Part shown: positions 41,188-52,114 of the stretch, in pieces
Layout: every line of letters begins with the position of its first letter
Position numbering within the stretch: position 1 is the first letter of the stretch
Origin: Streptomyces sp. A1277
Lineage (GTDB): Bacteria > Actinomycetota > Actinomycetes > Streptomycetales > Streptomycetaceae
Reading direction: 5' to 3'
DNA length: 64,000 bases
Assembly: GCF_004795015.1 (NCBI RefSeq)
Contig: NZ_SSBI01000009.1
Span: 100,441-164,440 of the forward strand
The notes under the pieces: model-generated
What the model was told of the DNA's origin: nothing
Seen by the model: only the letters and a program-made list of their open reading frames with translations
Database searches by the model: none
Position numbers and translations under genes: made by a program

Positions 41188-44100
41188 CTGATACCCAACT
41201 CCCGGTCGATCAGGTCGAAGATCTCGTCGTTCGAAGCCGCCGTCAGGTCGTCGTCGGCCTGTTCGCCGGCCGTGGTGTACTCGGCCGGCTCCACCCGGCG
41301 CAACAGGGCGCGCAGTCGGTCGGCCAGGCCGAGGCGGTCGCGCTCCTCGTCCGGCAGGGCGGACAACCGGGCTTCCACACGGTCCAGTTCGGCCAATACG
41401 TCGTCGGCCCCACCGAACAGCTCGTCGCTCAAATGCTGGACGAGCGCGACCGGAGTGGGGTGGTCGTAGATGAGGGACGCGGGCAGCCTGAGGCCGGTCG
41501 CGGTGCCCAGCCGGTTGCGGAACTCGAGCGCGGTGAGGGAGTCGAAGCCGAGTTCCTTGAAGGTCGAGCGCGGTCGCACGCTCTGCGGTCCGTCGGCCTT
41601 GAGCACGACGGCGGCCTCGCCCGTGACCAGGTCCGTCAGGGCGCTCTCCCGCTCCTGGGCGGGCAGCCCGGCGAGCCGGTCCGCGAGCGCCGACGAGGGC
41701 TCGGGCGCCGGCTCGGCACCGTCCGTGTACGAGCGCGGCACCGGCTGCGCGGCGGCCTGCTGTACGGGGCTGAGCTCGGCGACGAGGCGGCGGTCCCGCG
41801 TCATCGTGTACAGCGGCAGGAAGCGGGCCAGGTCGAAGTCGGCGACGGCGACGGTCGTGTCGCCCTGCCCCACCGCGCGGGCGAGTGCCCGGACCGCCCG
41901 CTCGGGCGTCATGAGACGTACGCCGCGCCGCGCGAACAGATCGGCGGCGTCCCCCTCGGACATCCCGCCGTCCCAGGCGCCCCAGGCGACGGACGTGGCC
42001 ACCGCGCCCCGGGCGCGCCGCTCGGCGGCGAACGCGTCCAGGTAGGCGTTGGCGGCGGCGTACCCGGCCTTGCCCACGTCGCCCCAGATGCCGGCCCCGG
42101 ACGAGAACAGGACGAAGGCGTCCAGGTCCAGGTCCGCGGTGAGGGCGTCCAGGTTGCGGGCGCCCGCCACCTTCGCCCGCAGCACCCGGGCGAGTTCGGC
42201 GGTGGACAGGTCGCCGACCGGGGTCTCGGGGTGGGTGGTCCCGGCGGCGTGCACGACGGCGGTCAGCGGCCGTTCGGCGTCGATCGTGGCGAGGAGGGCG
42301 GCGAGCCGGTCCGCGTCGGCGGCGTCGCAGGCCGCGACGGTCACCTGTGCGCCGAGTGCGGTCAGTTCGGCGGTCAGCTCCTCGGTACCCGGCGCGTCCG
42401 GGCCGAGGCGGCTGGTCAGGATCAGGCGGGCCGCTCCGTTACGGGCGGCCCAGCGCGCCACGTGGGCGCCCAGGACGCCGGTGCCGCCGGTGATCAGTAC
42501 GGTGCCGCGCGGCCGCCACGGCTCAGCGTCCGGCGCGGGGGCGTGGACGAGTCTTCGGGCGTACACGGCGTCGTCGCGTACGGCCACCTCGTGCTCGCCG
42601 GTGGTCCCGGACAGGACCGTCGCGAGGTGCGGGAGGCTGTCCTCGCCGAGGTCGTGCGGCAGGTCCACGAGGCCGCAGGCGCGGTCGGCCTCCTCAAGGC
42701 CGAGCACCACGCCCAGGCCCCACACCTGCGCCTGGAGGGGCGCGCGGACCGTGTCGTCGGGTGCGGTGCCGACCGCGCCCGACGTGGCCAGCCACAGCGG
42801 GGCGCCGGGAGCACGCCCGGCCAGGGCCCGCACCGCGGCGACGGTGCCGGCGAGGCCGGCGAGGCCGGCGGTGGCCCCGGGCTCGTCGTCGCACGGCCGC
42901 TCGTCCAGGGCGGCCAGCGACAGGATGCCGTCGATCCGGTCCGGCAGCGCGACGTCCTCGCGCGCCAGGTCGTCCACGCCGACGGCATGGGGGGTGGCGC
43001 CGTGCCGGGCGAGGCCCGTCAGCACCGTCTTCACGAGGCCGTCGCGCGCCGGGCTCTGCGGGGTGACCACCAGCCAGTCGCCGGTGAGCGCGGGCTCCCC
43101 GGTGTCCGGCACGGGGGTCCAGTCGACGCGGTAGCGCCAGCTGTCGATGACGGCGGTCTCCTGGCGCGCGGCGGCCCGGGCGGGTGCTTCGAGCCAGTGG
43201 CGGCGGCGCCGGAACGGGTACGTGGGCAGGTCGGCCGCGGGCCGCGCGGACCCCCCGGTGAACGCGGGGCCGAAGTCGACGGGGGCGCCGCGCACCCATG
43301 CCTCGGCGAGCGAGAGGAGCATGCGGTCGGGCCCGCCGTCGTTCCGCCGCAGCGAGCCCACGGCGCAGGCGTCGCCGTGCTCGGCCAGGGTCTCCTCGGT
43401 CGCGGCGAGCAGCACCGGGTGCGGGCTGCACTCCACGAAGAGCCCGTGGCCCTGCCCGGCGAGCGCCCGCACGGCCTCGGCGAACCGCACGGGGCGGCGC
43501 AGGTTCGTGCCCCAGTAGGCGGCGTCGAGCGCCGGGGAATCGATCCAGTCGGCGGTGACGGTGGAGAAGAACGGCACCTGCGGCGTGCGGGGCCGGACCG
43601 GGGCGAGCAGTGCGCCCAGTTCGTCGAGGATCTCCTCGACGTGCGCGGAGTGCGAGGCGTAGTCGACGGGGATCATCCGCACCCGTACGCCGCGCTCCTG
43701 GCAGTCGCGGCTCACGTCATCGAGGGCGGCGGGGTCTCCGGAGAGCACCACCATGCCGGGCCCGTTGACGGCGGCGACCGACAGCCGCCCGTCGAACCGG
43801 GACACCAGGGCGTCGGCCTCTTCCTCGGGCACCGCGACGATGGCCATGGCGCCGCGTCCCGCCAGCGCGGTCAGCGCCTTGCTGCGCAGGCACACCACCC
43901 GCGCCGCATCCTCCAGCGACAGCGCCCCGGCCACGCAGGCGGCGGCGATCTCGCCCTGCGAGTGCCCGACCACGGCGGCCGGTTCGATCCCGTACGAGCG
44001 CCATACGGCGGCCAGCGCGACCATCACGGCGAACGACGCGGGCTGCACCACGTCCACCCGCTCCAGCGACGCGGCCCCCTCCGCGCCCCGCAGCACATCG

Positions 44101-47100
44101 GTCAGCGACCAGTCGACGTACGCCGACAGCGCCTCCTCGCACTCGGCGACGGCCCGCGCGAACACCTCGGAGCCCTCCAGCAGACCTGCGCCCATGCCGG
44201 CCCACTGCGCACCCTGCCCGGGGAAGACGAACACGGTCCGCCCCAGCGGTCCCGCGAGCCCGGACACCACGTACGCGCACGGCTCACCGGCCGCCAGGGC
44301 CCGCAACCCCTCCTCGTGGCCGCCCACGACCACGGCCCGGTGCTCGAACCAGGTCCGGGCCGTCGCCAGTTCCCGCCCCACCGCCGCCGGTTCGGCGCCG
44401 CCGTCCGGCCAGGCGCCCAGCGCCGCCGCCTGGTCGCGCAGGACCTGCGCGTCCCGGGCCGACAGCAGCCACGGCACGACGGGCGAACCGCCTGCGGCCG
44501 GTTCCGCCACGGGCACGGGCCGAAGCTCCGGGGCCTGCTCCAGGATGACGTGCGCGTTGGTGCCGCTGATGCCGAACGCGGAGACAGCGGCCCGGCGCGG
44601 CCGGTCCGTGTCCGGCCAGGGCCGGGATTCGGCGAGCAGGCGGACGCCGCCCGCCTCCCAGTCCACCCGCGAGGTGGGTTCGGCCACGTGCAGGGTGCCC
44701 GGCAGGGTGCCGTGCCGCAGCGCCTGCACCATCTTGATCACGCCGACGACGCCGGCCGCCGCCTGGGTGTGGCCCACGTTGGACTTGACCGAGCCGAGCC
44801 ACAGCGGTCGCTCGGCCGGCCGGCCTTCGCCGTACGTCGCGATGAGCGCCTGGGCCTCGATCGGGTCGCCGAGCCGGGTGCCGGTGCCGTGCGCCTCGAC
44901 GGCGTCCACGTCCGCCGCGTCGAGGCCGGCCCGGCCCAGCGCCTGGCGGATCACCCGCTGCTGGGACAGGCCGTTGGGCGCGGTCAGCCCGTTCGACGCG
45001 CCGTCCTGGTTGATGGCGCTGCCGCGTACGAGGGCCAGCACCCGGTGCCCGTTGCGGCGGGCGTCGGACAGCCGCTCCACCAGGAGCACGCCGACGCCCT
45101 CGGCCATGCCGAAGCCGTCCGCGCCCTCGGCGAACGCGCGGCAGCGGCCGTCGGCGGACAGCGCGCGAAGCCGGCTGAAGCTGATCAGCGAGGCGGGCGT
45201 CGGGGTCACCGACACCCCGGCGACCAGGGCGAGTCCGCACTCGCCCGAGGCCAGCGACTGGGCTGCCATGTGCAGGGCGACCAGGGAGCCGGAGCAGGCC
45301 GTGTCGATGCTGACGGCGGGCCCGGTGAAGCCGAAGTGGTAGGCGAGCCGGCCGGAGGCGACGCTCGGCGCGCCGCCGGTGACCTGGTAGCCCACCAGCT
45401 CGTCCGGCAGGCTGTCCGAACTGACGTAGTCCGAGGGCATCACGCCCGCGAACACGCCGGTGTCACTGCCCTTGAGGTCGTCCGGGAGCAGCCCGGCGTT
45501 CTCGAACGCCGCCCAGGCGGTCTGCATCAGCAGCCGCTGCTGCGGGTCCATGGCCAGCGCCTCGCGGGCGGAGATGCCGAAGAACTCGTGGTCGAACTCG
45601 GCGGCCGTGCCCAGGAATCCGCCGGCCCGCACATAGCTGGTGCCGGGCCGGTCCGGGTCGGGGTCGTACAGCGCGTCGACGTCCCAGCCCCGGTCGGCGG
45701 GGAGCGGGCCGATGGCGTCGCCCCCGGCCACGAGGAGCTTCCACAGCGCGTCCGGGCCGTCCACCTCGCCGGGCAGGCGGCACGCCATGCCGACGATGGC
45801 GAGCGGTTCGTCCGCGGCCGTACGGACCGGCTCGGGCGCGGCGGGTGCCACGGGCCTGCCGTGCACCGCCTCCAGCAGGTACGCGGCCAGCCGTTCCGGG
45901 GTGGGGTGGTCGAACAGCACGGTGCCCGGCAGGTCGACGGCCAGGTCGGTGGCGACCCGCCCGCTCAGCCGGAGCAGCGACTGCGAGTCGAACCCGATGT
46001 CCTTGAACGGTGTCCGGGCCGGGACCGCTTCGGCTTCCTCGTATCCGAGCACGGCGGCCGCCCGCGTCCGGACCAGGTCCAGCAGGACGAGCAGCCGCTC
46101 GTCCTGCGTACGGGCCGCGGCGAGGCGTGCGGCGGCCGCGCTGGTCACGACCTCCTCGCCGGTGGCCGGCTCGGCGGCGGTGTCGAACCAGTGGCGCCGC
46201 CGCTGGAAGGCGTAGGTGGGCAGGTCCACGGTGGCCGGTGCGGGCCCCGGGAAGAGGGCCGTCCAGTCGACGTCGACGCCGTCCGTCCACAGGCGGGCCA
46301 GAGCCGTGACGGCGGTGACGGGTTCGGCCTGTTTGCGGCTCAGCGCCGCCACGGCGAGGGCGCCCTCGCGGGTCTCGCCGATCGCGCCCACGAGCCCGGC
46401 GTCCGGGCCCAGTTCCATGAACCGGGTGACGCCGAGGGACGCGAGACGGGTGAGGGCGTCCGCGAAGCGGACGGTGCCGCGTACCTGGTCGGCCCAGTAG
46501 GACGCGGTGAACTCGGTGACCGGCTCGGCGGTGAGGGTGGAGACGATCGGGATGCGCGGGGTTCCGTACGTCAACTCGCTTGCGGCGGAAGCGAATTCGG
46601 ACAGCATGGGGTCCATCAGCGACGAGTGGAACGCGTGGCTGACGTCCAGCCGGCGGCCCTGGTGGTCGGTGAGCTGTGCGGCCACCGCTTCCACGGCCTC
46701 CCGCGCACCGGAGACGACGACCTGGCCGGGGGCGTTCACGGCAGCCACCGAGGCGCCGTCCACCAGCAGCGGGGTGACCTCGTCCGGCGTGGCCCGTAGC
46801 GCCCACATCGCACCGCCGGCCGGAAGCGCCTGCATCAGACCGGCACGGGCAGCGACCAACCGGCACGCGTCCGCGAGGGAGAAGACCCCGGCGACATGCG
46901 CGGCGGCCAGCTCACCCACCGAATGCCCGACCAGGTAGTCCGGGCGCACCCCCCACGACTCCACCAGTCGGAAAAGGGCCACCTCAACCGCGAACAACGC
47001 CGGCTGCGCCCAACCGGTGCTCTTCAACGCCTCCGCATCGGTGAACATCACCTCACGCAGCCCGTCGAAGTGCCCGCACACCTCGTCCAGCGCCGCCGCG

Positions 47101-48767
47101 AACACCGGGAACGCCTCCGCCAACTCCCGGCCCATACCGACGCGCTGACCACCCTGACCCGAGAACACGAACCCGGTCAGGCCGTCGCCGGCCACCCCCG
47201 AGACGGTCTGCGGCAGCCACTCGCCCTGGGCCAGCGCCTCAAGACCGGCGTCCAGGTCGTCGGTGTCACCGCCCACCACCACGGCGCGGTGCTCGAACCG
47301 GGTCCGGGTCGTCACCAGCGACCAGCCCACCTCGCACGGGTCTGCCGCGCCCACCGCCGGGCGCAGCGCCGCGGCCTGCCCTCGCAGTGCGGCGGCGCTG
47401 CGGCCGGACAGCACCCAGGGCACCAGCGGCATCCTGGCCGGGGGCGTGGCCGGGGCGGCGGGCGCGGGGGCCGGGGCCTGTGAGAGGACCAGGTGGCAGT
47501 TGGTGCCGCCCATGCCGAAGGAGCTGACCCCGGCGATCCGGGGGCGGTCGGTGTCGGGCCACTCGGTGGGGTCGCCGACGACCCGCAGGTTCAGTTCGGC
47601 GAGCGGAATGGCGGGGTTGGGTTCCTCGAAGTCGAGGCTTGCGGGGATGTGGCCGTGCGACAGGGCCAGCACGGTTTTGAGCAGCCCGGCCGCTCCGGCA
47701 GCGGCCTCCAGGTGTCCCAGGTTCGTCTTGACCGAGCCGACCAGCAGCGGGTGTGCGGCGTCGCGGGCGCTGCCGAGCACCGCGCCGAGGGCGGCCGCCT
47801 CGACCGGGTCGCCCACCGGGGTGCCGGTGCCGTGGAGTTCGACGTACTGCACGGACTCCGGCGCGACGCCGGCCGACGCGTACGCCTGTCGCAGGACCTC
47901 GGCCTGGGCGTGGCGGCTGGGGGTGGTGAGCTGTTCGGCGGCGCCGTCGTGGTTGACGGCGCCGCCGTGGAGCACGCCGTAGACGCGGTCGCCCGCGGCG
48001 ATGGCGTCCGGGAGCAGCCGCAGGACGAGGGCGACGCCGCCCTCGCCGCGTACGAAGCCGTTGGCCCGGTGGTCGAAGGTGTAGCAGCGGCCGTCCGGGG
48101 ACAGGCCCCCGAACTCCTCGGCGAGCGCGCCGGTTCCGGGTGCCAGGTTGAGGTTCACCCCGCCGGCGAGGGCGAGGGTGCTCTCGCCGCGTCGCAGGCT
48201 CTCCATGGCGGTGTGCACGGCGACCAGCGAGGACGCCTGGCCGGTGTCGATGACGAGGCTGGGGCCGCGCAGTCCGAGGGTGTGCGAGACCCGGTTGGCG
48301 ATGACGCCGCGGCTGAGCCCGGCCATCGCGTGGTGGTTGAGCGCGGCGCGGCCGGCCTCGGCGGCCAGCAGGGCGTAGTCGTCGCGCATCGCGCCGACGA
48401 ACACTCCGGTCGCGCTGCCGGACAGCTCGCCGGCGACGATCCGGGCGTCCTCGAACGCCTCCCAGGCGAGTTCGAGCATCAGCCGCTGCTGGGGGTCGAG
48501 CACGCCCGCCTCGCGGGGGGTGATCCCGAAGAAGCCGGCGTCGAACCGGTCGGCTCCCTCGATGAAGCCGCCCCGGTCCCCTCCGGCCGGCTCCCCTCCG
48601 GCCGGCTCCCGTCCGGCCGGGACGCGGCCGACCGCACTGCGCCCCTCGGTGAGCAGCCGCCAGAAGGCGTCCGGGTCGGCCGCGCCGGGCAGCCGGCAGG
48701 AGACACCGACGATCGCCACCGGCTGATCGCCGGCGCGGGAGGATTTCACGGGTCGCGAGGTGTCCAT
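41184..48767 (-). CDS. PKS C: KSQ loading module plus extension module 1
   Basis: 2527 residues. Loading module: KSQ (about 15-440) with Gln177 in DTGQASS replacing the active Cys, so it decarboxylates instead of condensing; AT (about 533-830) with GHSVG and HAFH, predicting malonyl and hence an acetyl starter; ACP (875-966) with GFDSQSLL. Module 1: KS (992-1420) with Cys1158; AT (1511-1812) with YASH, predicting methylmalonyl; KR (about 2090-2260) lacking LDD, with Trp eight residues before Tyr and no His at -3, fitting A1; ACP (2360-2443) GFDSLTA; C-terminal docking tail [14 protein letters not shown] choose ATG 48767 ([10 protein letters not shown]), as KS domains normally start about 15 residues in; upstream in-frame sequence lacks PKS character. 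PKS B follows with 4-bp overlap. Confidence 0.95.
48576..48620. repeat. Three tandem 15-bp copies inside the KSQ coding region
   Basis: The unit CTCCCCTCCGGCCGG occurs three times with one or two changes, in frame. It encodes [15 protein letters not shown] in place of the usual 'WDLxxLYxPDPxxPG' stretch of KS N-termini. This looks like slippage-driven expansion in a tolerant surface loop. Confidence 0.75.
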
Positions 48768-49203
48768 GTGACGTACTGCCCTTCCGCTCTGTGCCGTGCT
48801 GTTCCGCGATCTCGGTGAACCCGGTCCCGGGCGCCTGGGCCCTGTCGTCGAATTCCCGTCTGCCGCGCGGCCCGCCCTCCGGGCGAACGACGCGAATTCG
48901 ACGACGGGACCTACGCCGCATCGCCCTCGTGGGCGCGCGGGCGGCGTGTTCGCGTGGTGGCGAGCGCTTCCCGGTGGGGGCGGCCGGGCACGTCTCATGC
49001 CGCGCCCAGATGAACACGGACGCACGGGCTCGTCCCGATGGGTCCGGGGGTTTCTAGGTGTTCACTCAGATCCCGTCGCAACGACCCGTCGGGCGGGCGT
49101 GCAGCGCTTCTCCTTGGGTTTCAGCGGTCGACGTCAGAGGTGCCCCCCGGCACTCCCGGCTGTCGGCCGCGTTCGCGACCTGACGGCGGCCGAAGGGGCC
49201 AGC
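48768..49203. promoter_or_regulatory. 436-bp divergent control region of the main PKS operon and type II TE
   Basis: Two structures stand out. First, GTCGTCGAATTC (48844-48855) and GAATTCGACGAC (48894-48905) are perfect 12-bp inverted copies 38 bp apart. The pairing extends to 15 bp with one wobble. Second, CTAGGTGTTCACTCAG (49054-49069) resembles the PAS-LuxR-like sites elsewhere in the cluster and nearly equals the one at 23158. No open frame here looks coding on codon usage. Clear -10/-35 boxes are not obvious. Confidence 0.5.
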
Positions 49204-49953
49204 ATGATCGACACCGATTTGTGGATGCGGCGGTACTTCCCGAGTGGGGAGGCGAAGGTCCAGTTGGTCTGCCTGCCCCACGCGGGCGGCTCGGCCTCCT
49301 TCTTCCGGCCGGTGGCGCAGGCACTGCGTCCCCGGGTCGAAGTCCTGGCCGTGCAGTACCCGGGCCGTCAGGACAGGCGCCACGAGGCGCTGATCGACGA
49401 TCTGGGCGCTCTGGCGGACCAGGTGTGCGAGGCCGTCGCCGCGACGGTCGACCGCCCCTTCGCGTTCTTCGGGCACAGCATGGGCTCGACGCTGGCGTTC
49501 GAGGTCACCCGGCGCCTCGAAGCCCGGGGGACCTTCCCGCTGCGCCTGTTCGTCTCGGCCCGGCGGGCTCCGTCGGCGCACCGGGACGAGCAGGTGCACC
49601 TGCGCGACGACGAGGGGCTGATCTCGGACGTGCGCGCGCTCAGCGGCACGAGCCAGCAGGTCTTCGGCGACGAGGAGCTGATGCGGATGGTGCTGCCGGC
49701 CATCCGGGGCGACTACCGCGCCGCGGAGACCTACCGGTACACGCCCGGCCCACGGCTGCGCTGCCCGGTCACCGCGCTGACCGGTGACAGCGACCCCAAG
49801 GCGACGATCGCGGAGGTCGAGGCTTGGCGCGGGCACACGGACGGCGACTTCGACCTGAGGACGTACTCCGGCGGCCACTTCTACCTGCTCGACCACACCG
49901 CGCAGGTCCTGCGGCTGATCGGCGACCAGCTCGCGGAGCCGGCCCTGCGATGA
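49204..49953 (+). CDS. Type II thioesterase (editing)
   Basis: A 249-residue alpha/beta hydrolase of the RifR/TycF type. It has the LVCLPHAGGSASFFRPVA N-terminus, nucleophile Ser92 in GHSMGS, the MVLPAIRGDYRAAETYRY lid/substrate region, Asp in LTGDSDPKA and His225 in SGGHFYLLD. It hydrolyses aberrant acyl groups from PKS carrier proteins and works in trans. ATG 49204 follows GAAGGGG. It is divergent from PKS C and 10 bp upstream of a GT, forming an operon with it. Confidence 0.92.
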   Translation: MIDTDLWMRRYFPSGEAKVQLVCLPHAGGSASFFRPVAQALRPRVEVLAVQYPGRQDRRHEALIDDLGALADQVCEAVAATVDRPFAFFGHSMGSTLAFEVTRRLEARGTFPLRLFVSARRAPSAHRDEQVHLRDDEGLISDVRALSGTSQQVFGDEELMRMVLPAIRGDYRAAETYRYTPGPRLRCPVTALTGDSDPKATIAEVEAWRGHTDGDFDLRTYSGGHFYLLDHTAQVLRLIGDQLAEPALR

Positions 49954-49963
49954 CGGAGGAGTC

Positions 49964-51202
49964 ATGACAACACGGCACGTCGCGATCTTCATGTTCCCCG
50001 GCTACGGGCACGTGAACCCGACGCTGGAGATCAGCCGCTGCCTCATCGCGCTGGGCCACCGGGTCACCTACGTCGTGGACGAGAAGTTCGCCGGCCGGGT
50101 GACCGCCGTCGGCGCCGGGGCGGTCTGCTACAGCTCGCAGCGCAGCCGGCTCGGTGAGGGGACCGTGACGGGTGAGGACATCGGCGCCCTGGGCCTGACG
50201 TTCCTGCGCGAGTCGATGGACGTGATCCTGCCGCGGACCCTGGAGGCGTTCGAGGACGACGTCCCCGACCTGGTCCTGTACGACCTGGAGAGCTTCTTCA
50301 CCGCGCGTACGGCAGCCGGGCGGTGGGGCCGCCCCACCGTGCAGCTGTTCCCGTACGTCGCCGCCAACGAGCACTACGCGCTGTCGTACGAGGTGTTCGA
50401 CGGGGCGAGCGAGAGCCTGCAGAAGTGCCTGGACCTGCTCATGGAGCATCTCGCCGCCGAGGACACCGGTCCGGAGACCGCGGCGGCGTTCCTGGCCAAC
50501 TTCGACTCCCGCAACGTGGTGTTGCTGCCGAAGTCGTTCCAGCCGCTGGCCGAGACGTTCGACGACCGCTACACCTTCACCGGGCACAGCCTCCCGGCCG
50601 ACCGTCCCGGGACGGGCTCCTGGCAACGTCCTCCGGGGGACGGTCCGGTGGCCCTGATCACGCTGGGCACCGAGGTGAACGACCAGCCCGGCTTCTTCGC
50701 GGACTGCGCGAAGGCGTTCGACGGGAGCGACTGGCACCTGGTCATGGCGGTCGGGCCGGGCAATCTGCCGGTCTGCCGGGCCGCCACCGGGGGCGTCGCG
50801 AACATCGAGTTGCACGAGTGGCTGGCGTTCAACACCGTGCTGCCGCACGCGTCGGCCGTGGTGTGCCATGCCGGCATCAGCACGATGCTGGAGGCGATCT
50901 CGTTCGGCAAGCCGCTGGTGATCATCACGTACACGCCGGAGGACCGGGTCAACGGCCGGCGCACCGAGGAACTCGGCCTGGGTGTCGCCCTGCCCGGCCA
51001 TGAACTGAGCGCCGAGCGACTGCGCGAAGCGGTCGAGACCGTCGCGCACTCCGACCACATCCGCCGGCAGGTCGCCCGGACGCGTACCGAGATGCTGGCG
51101 GCGGGCGGCCCGGCCCGGGCCGCCCGGCTCATCGACGGCTGGCTCGCCGAGCCGGCCCGGCAGCCGGCTTGGGCCGCCGCATTCCGGGAGGCGGAGGCGT
51201 AG
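49964..51202 (+). CDS. Glycosyltransferase, OleD/MGT family
   Basis: A 412-residue GT-B enzyme. The acceptor domain begins RHVAIFMFPGYGHVNPTLEI, with the GHVNP motif whose His is the usual catalytic base in this family. The donor domain has VALITLGTEV, LHEWLAFNTVLPHASAVVCH, the AGISTMLEAI motif and late residues that bind the NDP-sugar. Classic members glycosylate macrolides, either in biosynthesis or as self-protection. A strong GGAGGAG ribosome-binding site lies 3 bp before ATG; the gap from the thioesterase is 10 bp. The donor is probably a TDP-deoxysugar made by the genes at 59-62 kb (inference). Confidence 0.88.
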   Translation: MTTRHVAIFMFPGYGHVNPTLEISRCLIALGHRVTYVVDEKFAGRVTAVGAGAVCYSSQRSRLGEGTVTGEDIGALGLTFLRESMDVILPRTLEAFEDDVPDLVLYDLESFFTARTAAGRWGRPTVQLFPYVAANEHYALSYEVFDGASESLQKCLDLLMEHLAAEDTGPETAAAFLANFDSRNVVLLPKSFQPLAETFDDRYTFTGHSLPADRPGTGSWQRPPGDGPVALITLGTEVNDQPGFFADCAKAFDGSDWHLVMAVGPGNLPVCRAATGGVANIELHEWLAFNTVLPHASAVVCHAGISTMLEAISFGKPLVIITYTPEDRVNGRRTEELGLGVALPGHELSAERLREAVETVAHSDHIRRQVARTRTEMLAAGGPARAARLIDGWLAEPARQPAWAAAFREAEA

Positions 51203-51290
51203 GCACGTACGCCGTCGCGGCCTCGTAACCGAACAGCGCGCCAAAATCCCCCCACCCCAACAATTGTCCAGACCGAACACTGGAGCATCC

Positions 51291-52025
51291 ATGACGGAGC
51301 TTGTTGAACTGGGTGGAGATCTCAAGGTCTACACGCAGAGCCCCATCGAAGCGCAATACATGTACGATGAAATTTTTCGCCAGGGCTGCTACGACGGGCT
51401 GGAACTCGGTGACGCGCCCACGGTTCTCGACGCCGGCGGCAACATCGGGATGTTCGCCCTGTACATCAAGAGCAGATATCCGGACGCGGATGTGCATTCC
51501 TTCGAACCGATGCCGAACAACATCGCGCTCTTCCGGAAGAACGTCGAGCTGCACGGCCTCGGCAACGTGACGCTGCACGAGACCGCCCTCGGCAGCGCCC
51601 CGGAATCCGGCGTCGAGTTCTCGTTCTTCCCGCTGCTCCCGGCGAACTCGACCCGCTATCCGGAAATCAAGGAAGGGCCGAAGGCCCAGATGGCCGAGCA
51701 GCACCAGGGCCTGGCCGAGGAGTTCTACACGGCGGAGAAGGTGACCGTCGACGTCGAGCGGCTCGCCGCCTTCATCCCCCGGGACGGGGACATCGCTCTG
51801 CTCAAGGTGGACGTGGAGGGCGCCGAGCCCGATGTGCTCCTCGGCATCGACGCGTCCCAGTGGCCGCGCATCCAGCGGGTGATCGCCGAGGTCTGCGACC
51901 TCGACGGCCAGCTGGAGCGGGTCTGCGACATCCTGCGCGGCAACGGCTTCGACGTCACGCCGGAGCGGGCACCGCTCACCGAGGCGGCGGACCAGTACTA
52001 CATGGTCCGGGCCGTACGCGCCTGA
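51291..52025 (+). CDS. FkbM-family SAM-dependent methyltransferase
   Basis: A 244-residue class I methyltransferase. SAM motif I is VLDAGGNIGMFALYI, followed by an acidic strand end in DADVHSFEPMPNN and the FkbM-typical LLKVDVEGAEPDVLLGID. FkbM proteins O-methylate sugar or polyketide hydroxyls. ATG 51291 follows GGAG at 7 bp. It lies 88 bp after the GT, with an AT-rich patch (CAACAATTG) between that may hold a promoter, and ends at a very strong terminator. Likely target: a deoxysugar or macrolide hydroxyl (inference). Confidence 0.85.
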   Translation: MTELVELGGDLKVYTQSPIEAQYMYDEIFRQGCYDGLELGDAPTVLDAGGNIGMFALYIKSRYPDADVHSFEPMPNNIALFRKNVELHGLGNVTLHETALGSAPESGVEFSFFPLLPANSTRYPEIKEGPKAQMAEQHQGLAEEFYTAEKVTVDVERLAAFIPRDGDIALLKVDVEGAEPDVLLGIDASQWPRIQRVIAEVCDLDGQLERVCDILRGNGFDVTPERAPLTEAADQYYMVRAVRA

Positions 52026-52052
52026 GCCGAAGCGCCGAGTCCGGCACGCCAC

Positions 52053-52096
52053 AACGGCACCGCCCGGCCGCATCGCTGCGGCCGGGCGGTGCCGTT
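52053..52096. terminator. Very strong 20-bp-stem terminator
   Basis: Bases 52053-52072 pair perfectly with 52077-52096 around a TCGC loop, one of the longest perfect stems in the window. It lies between the convergent methyltransferase and hexosaminidase genes and can act on both. Confidence 0.85.
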
Positions 52097-52114
52097 CCCC
52101 GGGGAGCCGGATTC

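Noticed and set aside
48768..49025. N-terminal extension of PKS C to position 49025
   Set aside because: The added 86 residues are Pro/Arg-rich without docking-domain character, and KS normally begins about 15 residues after the ATG at 48767.
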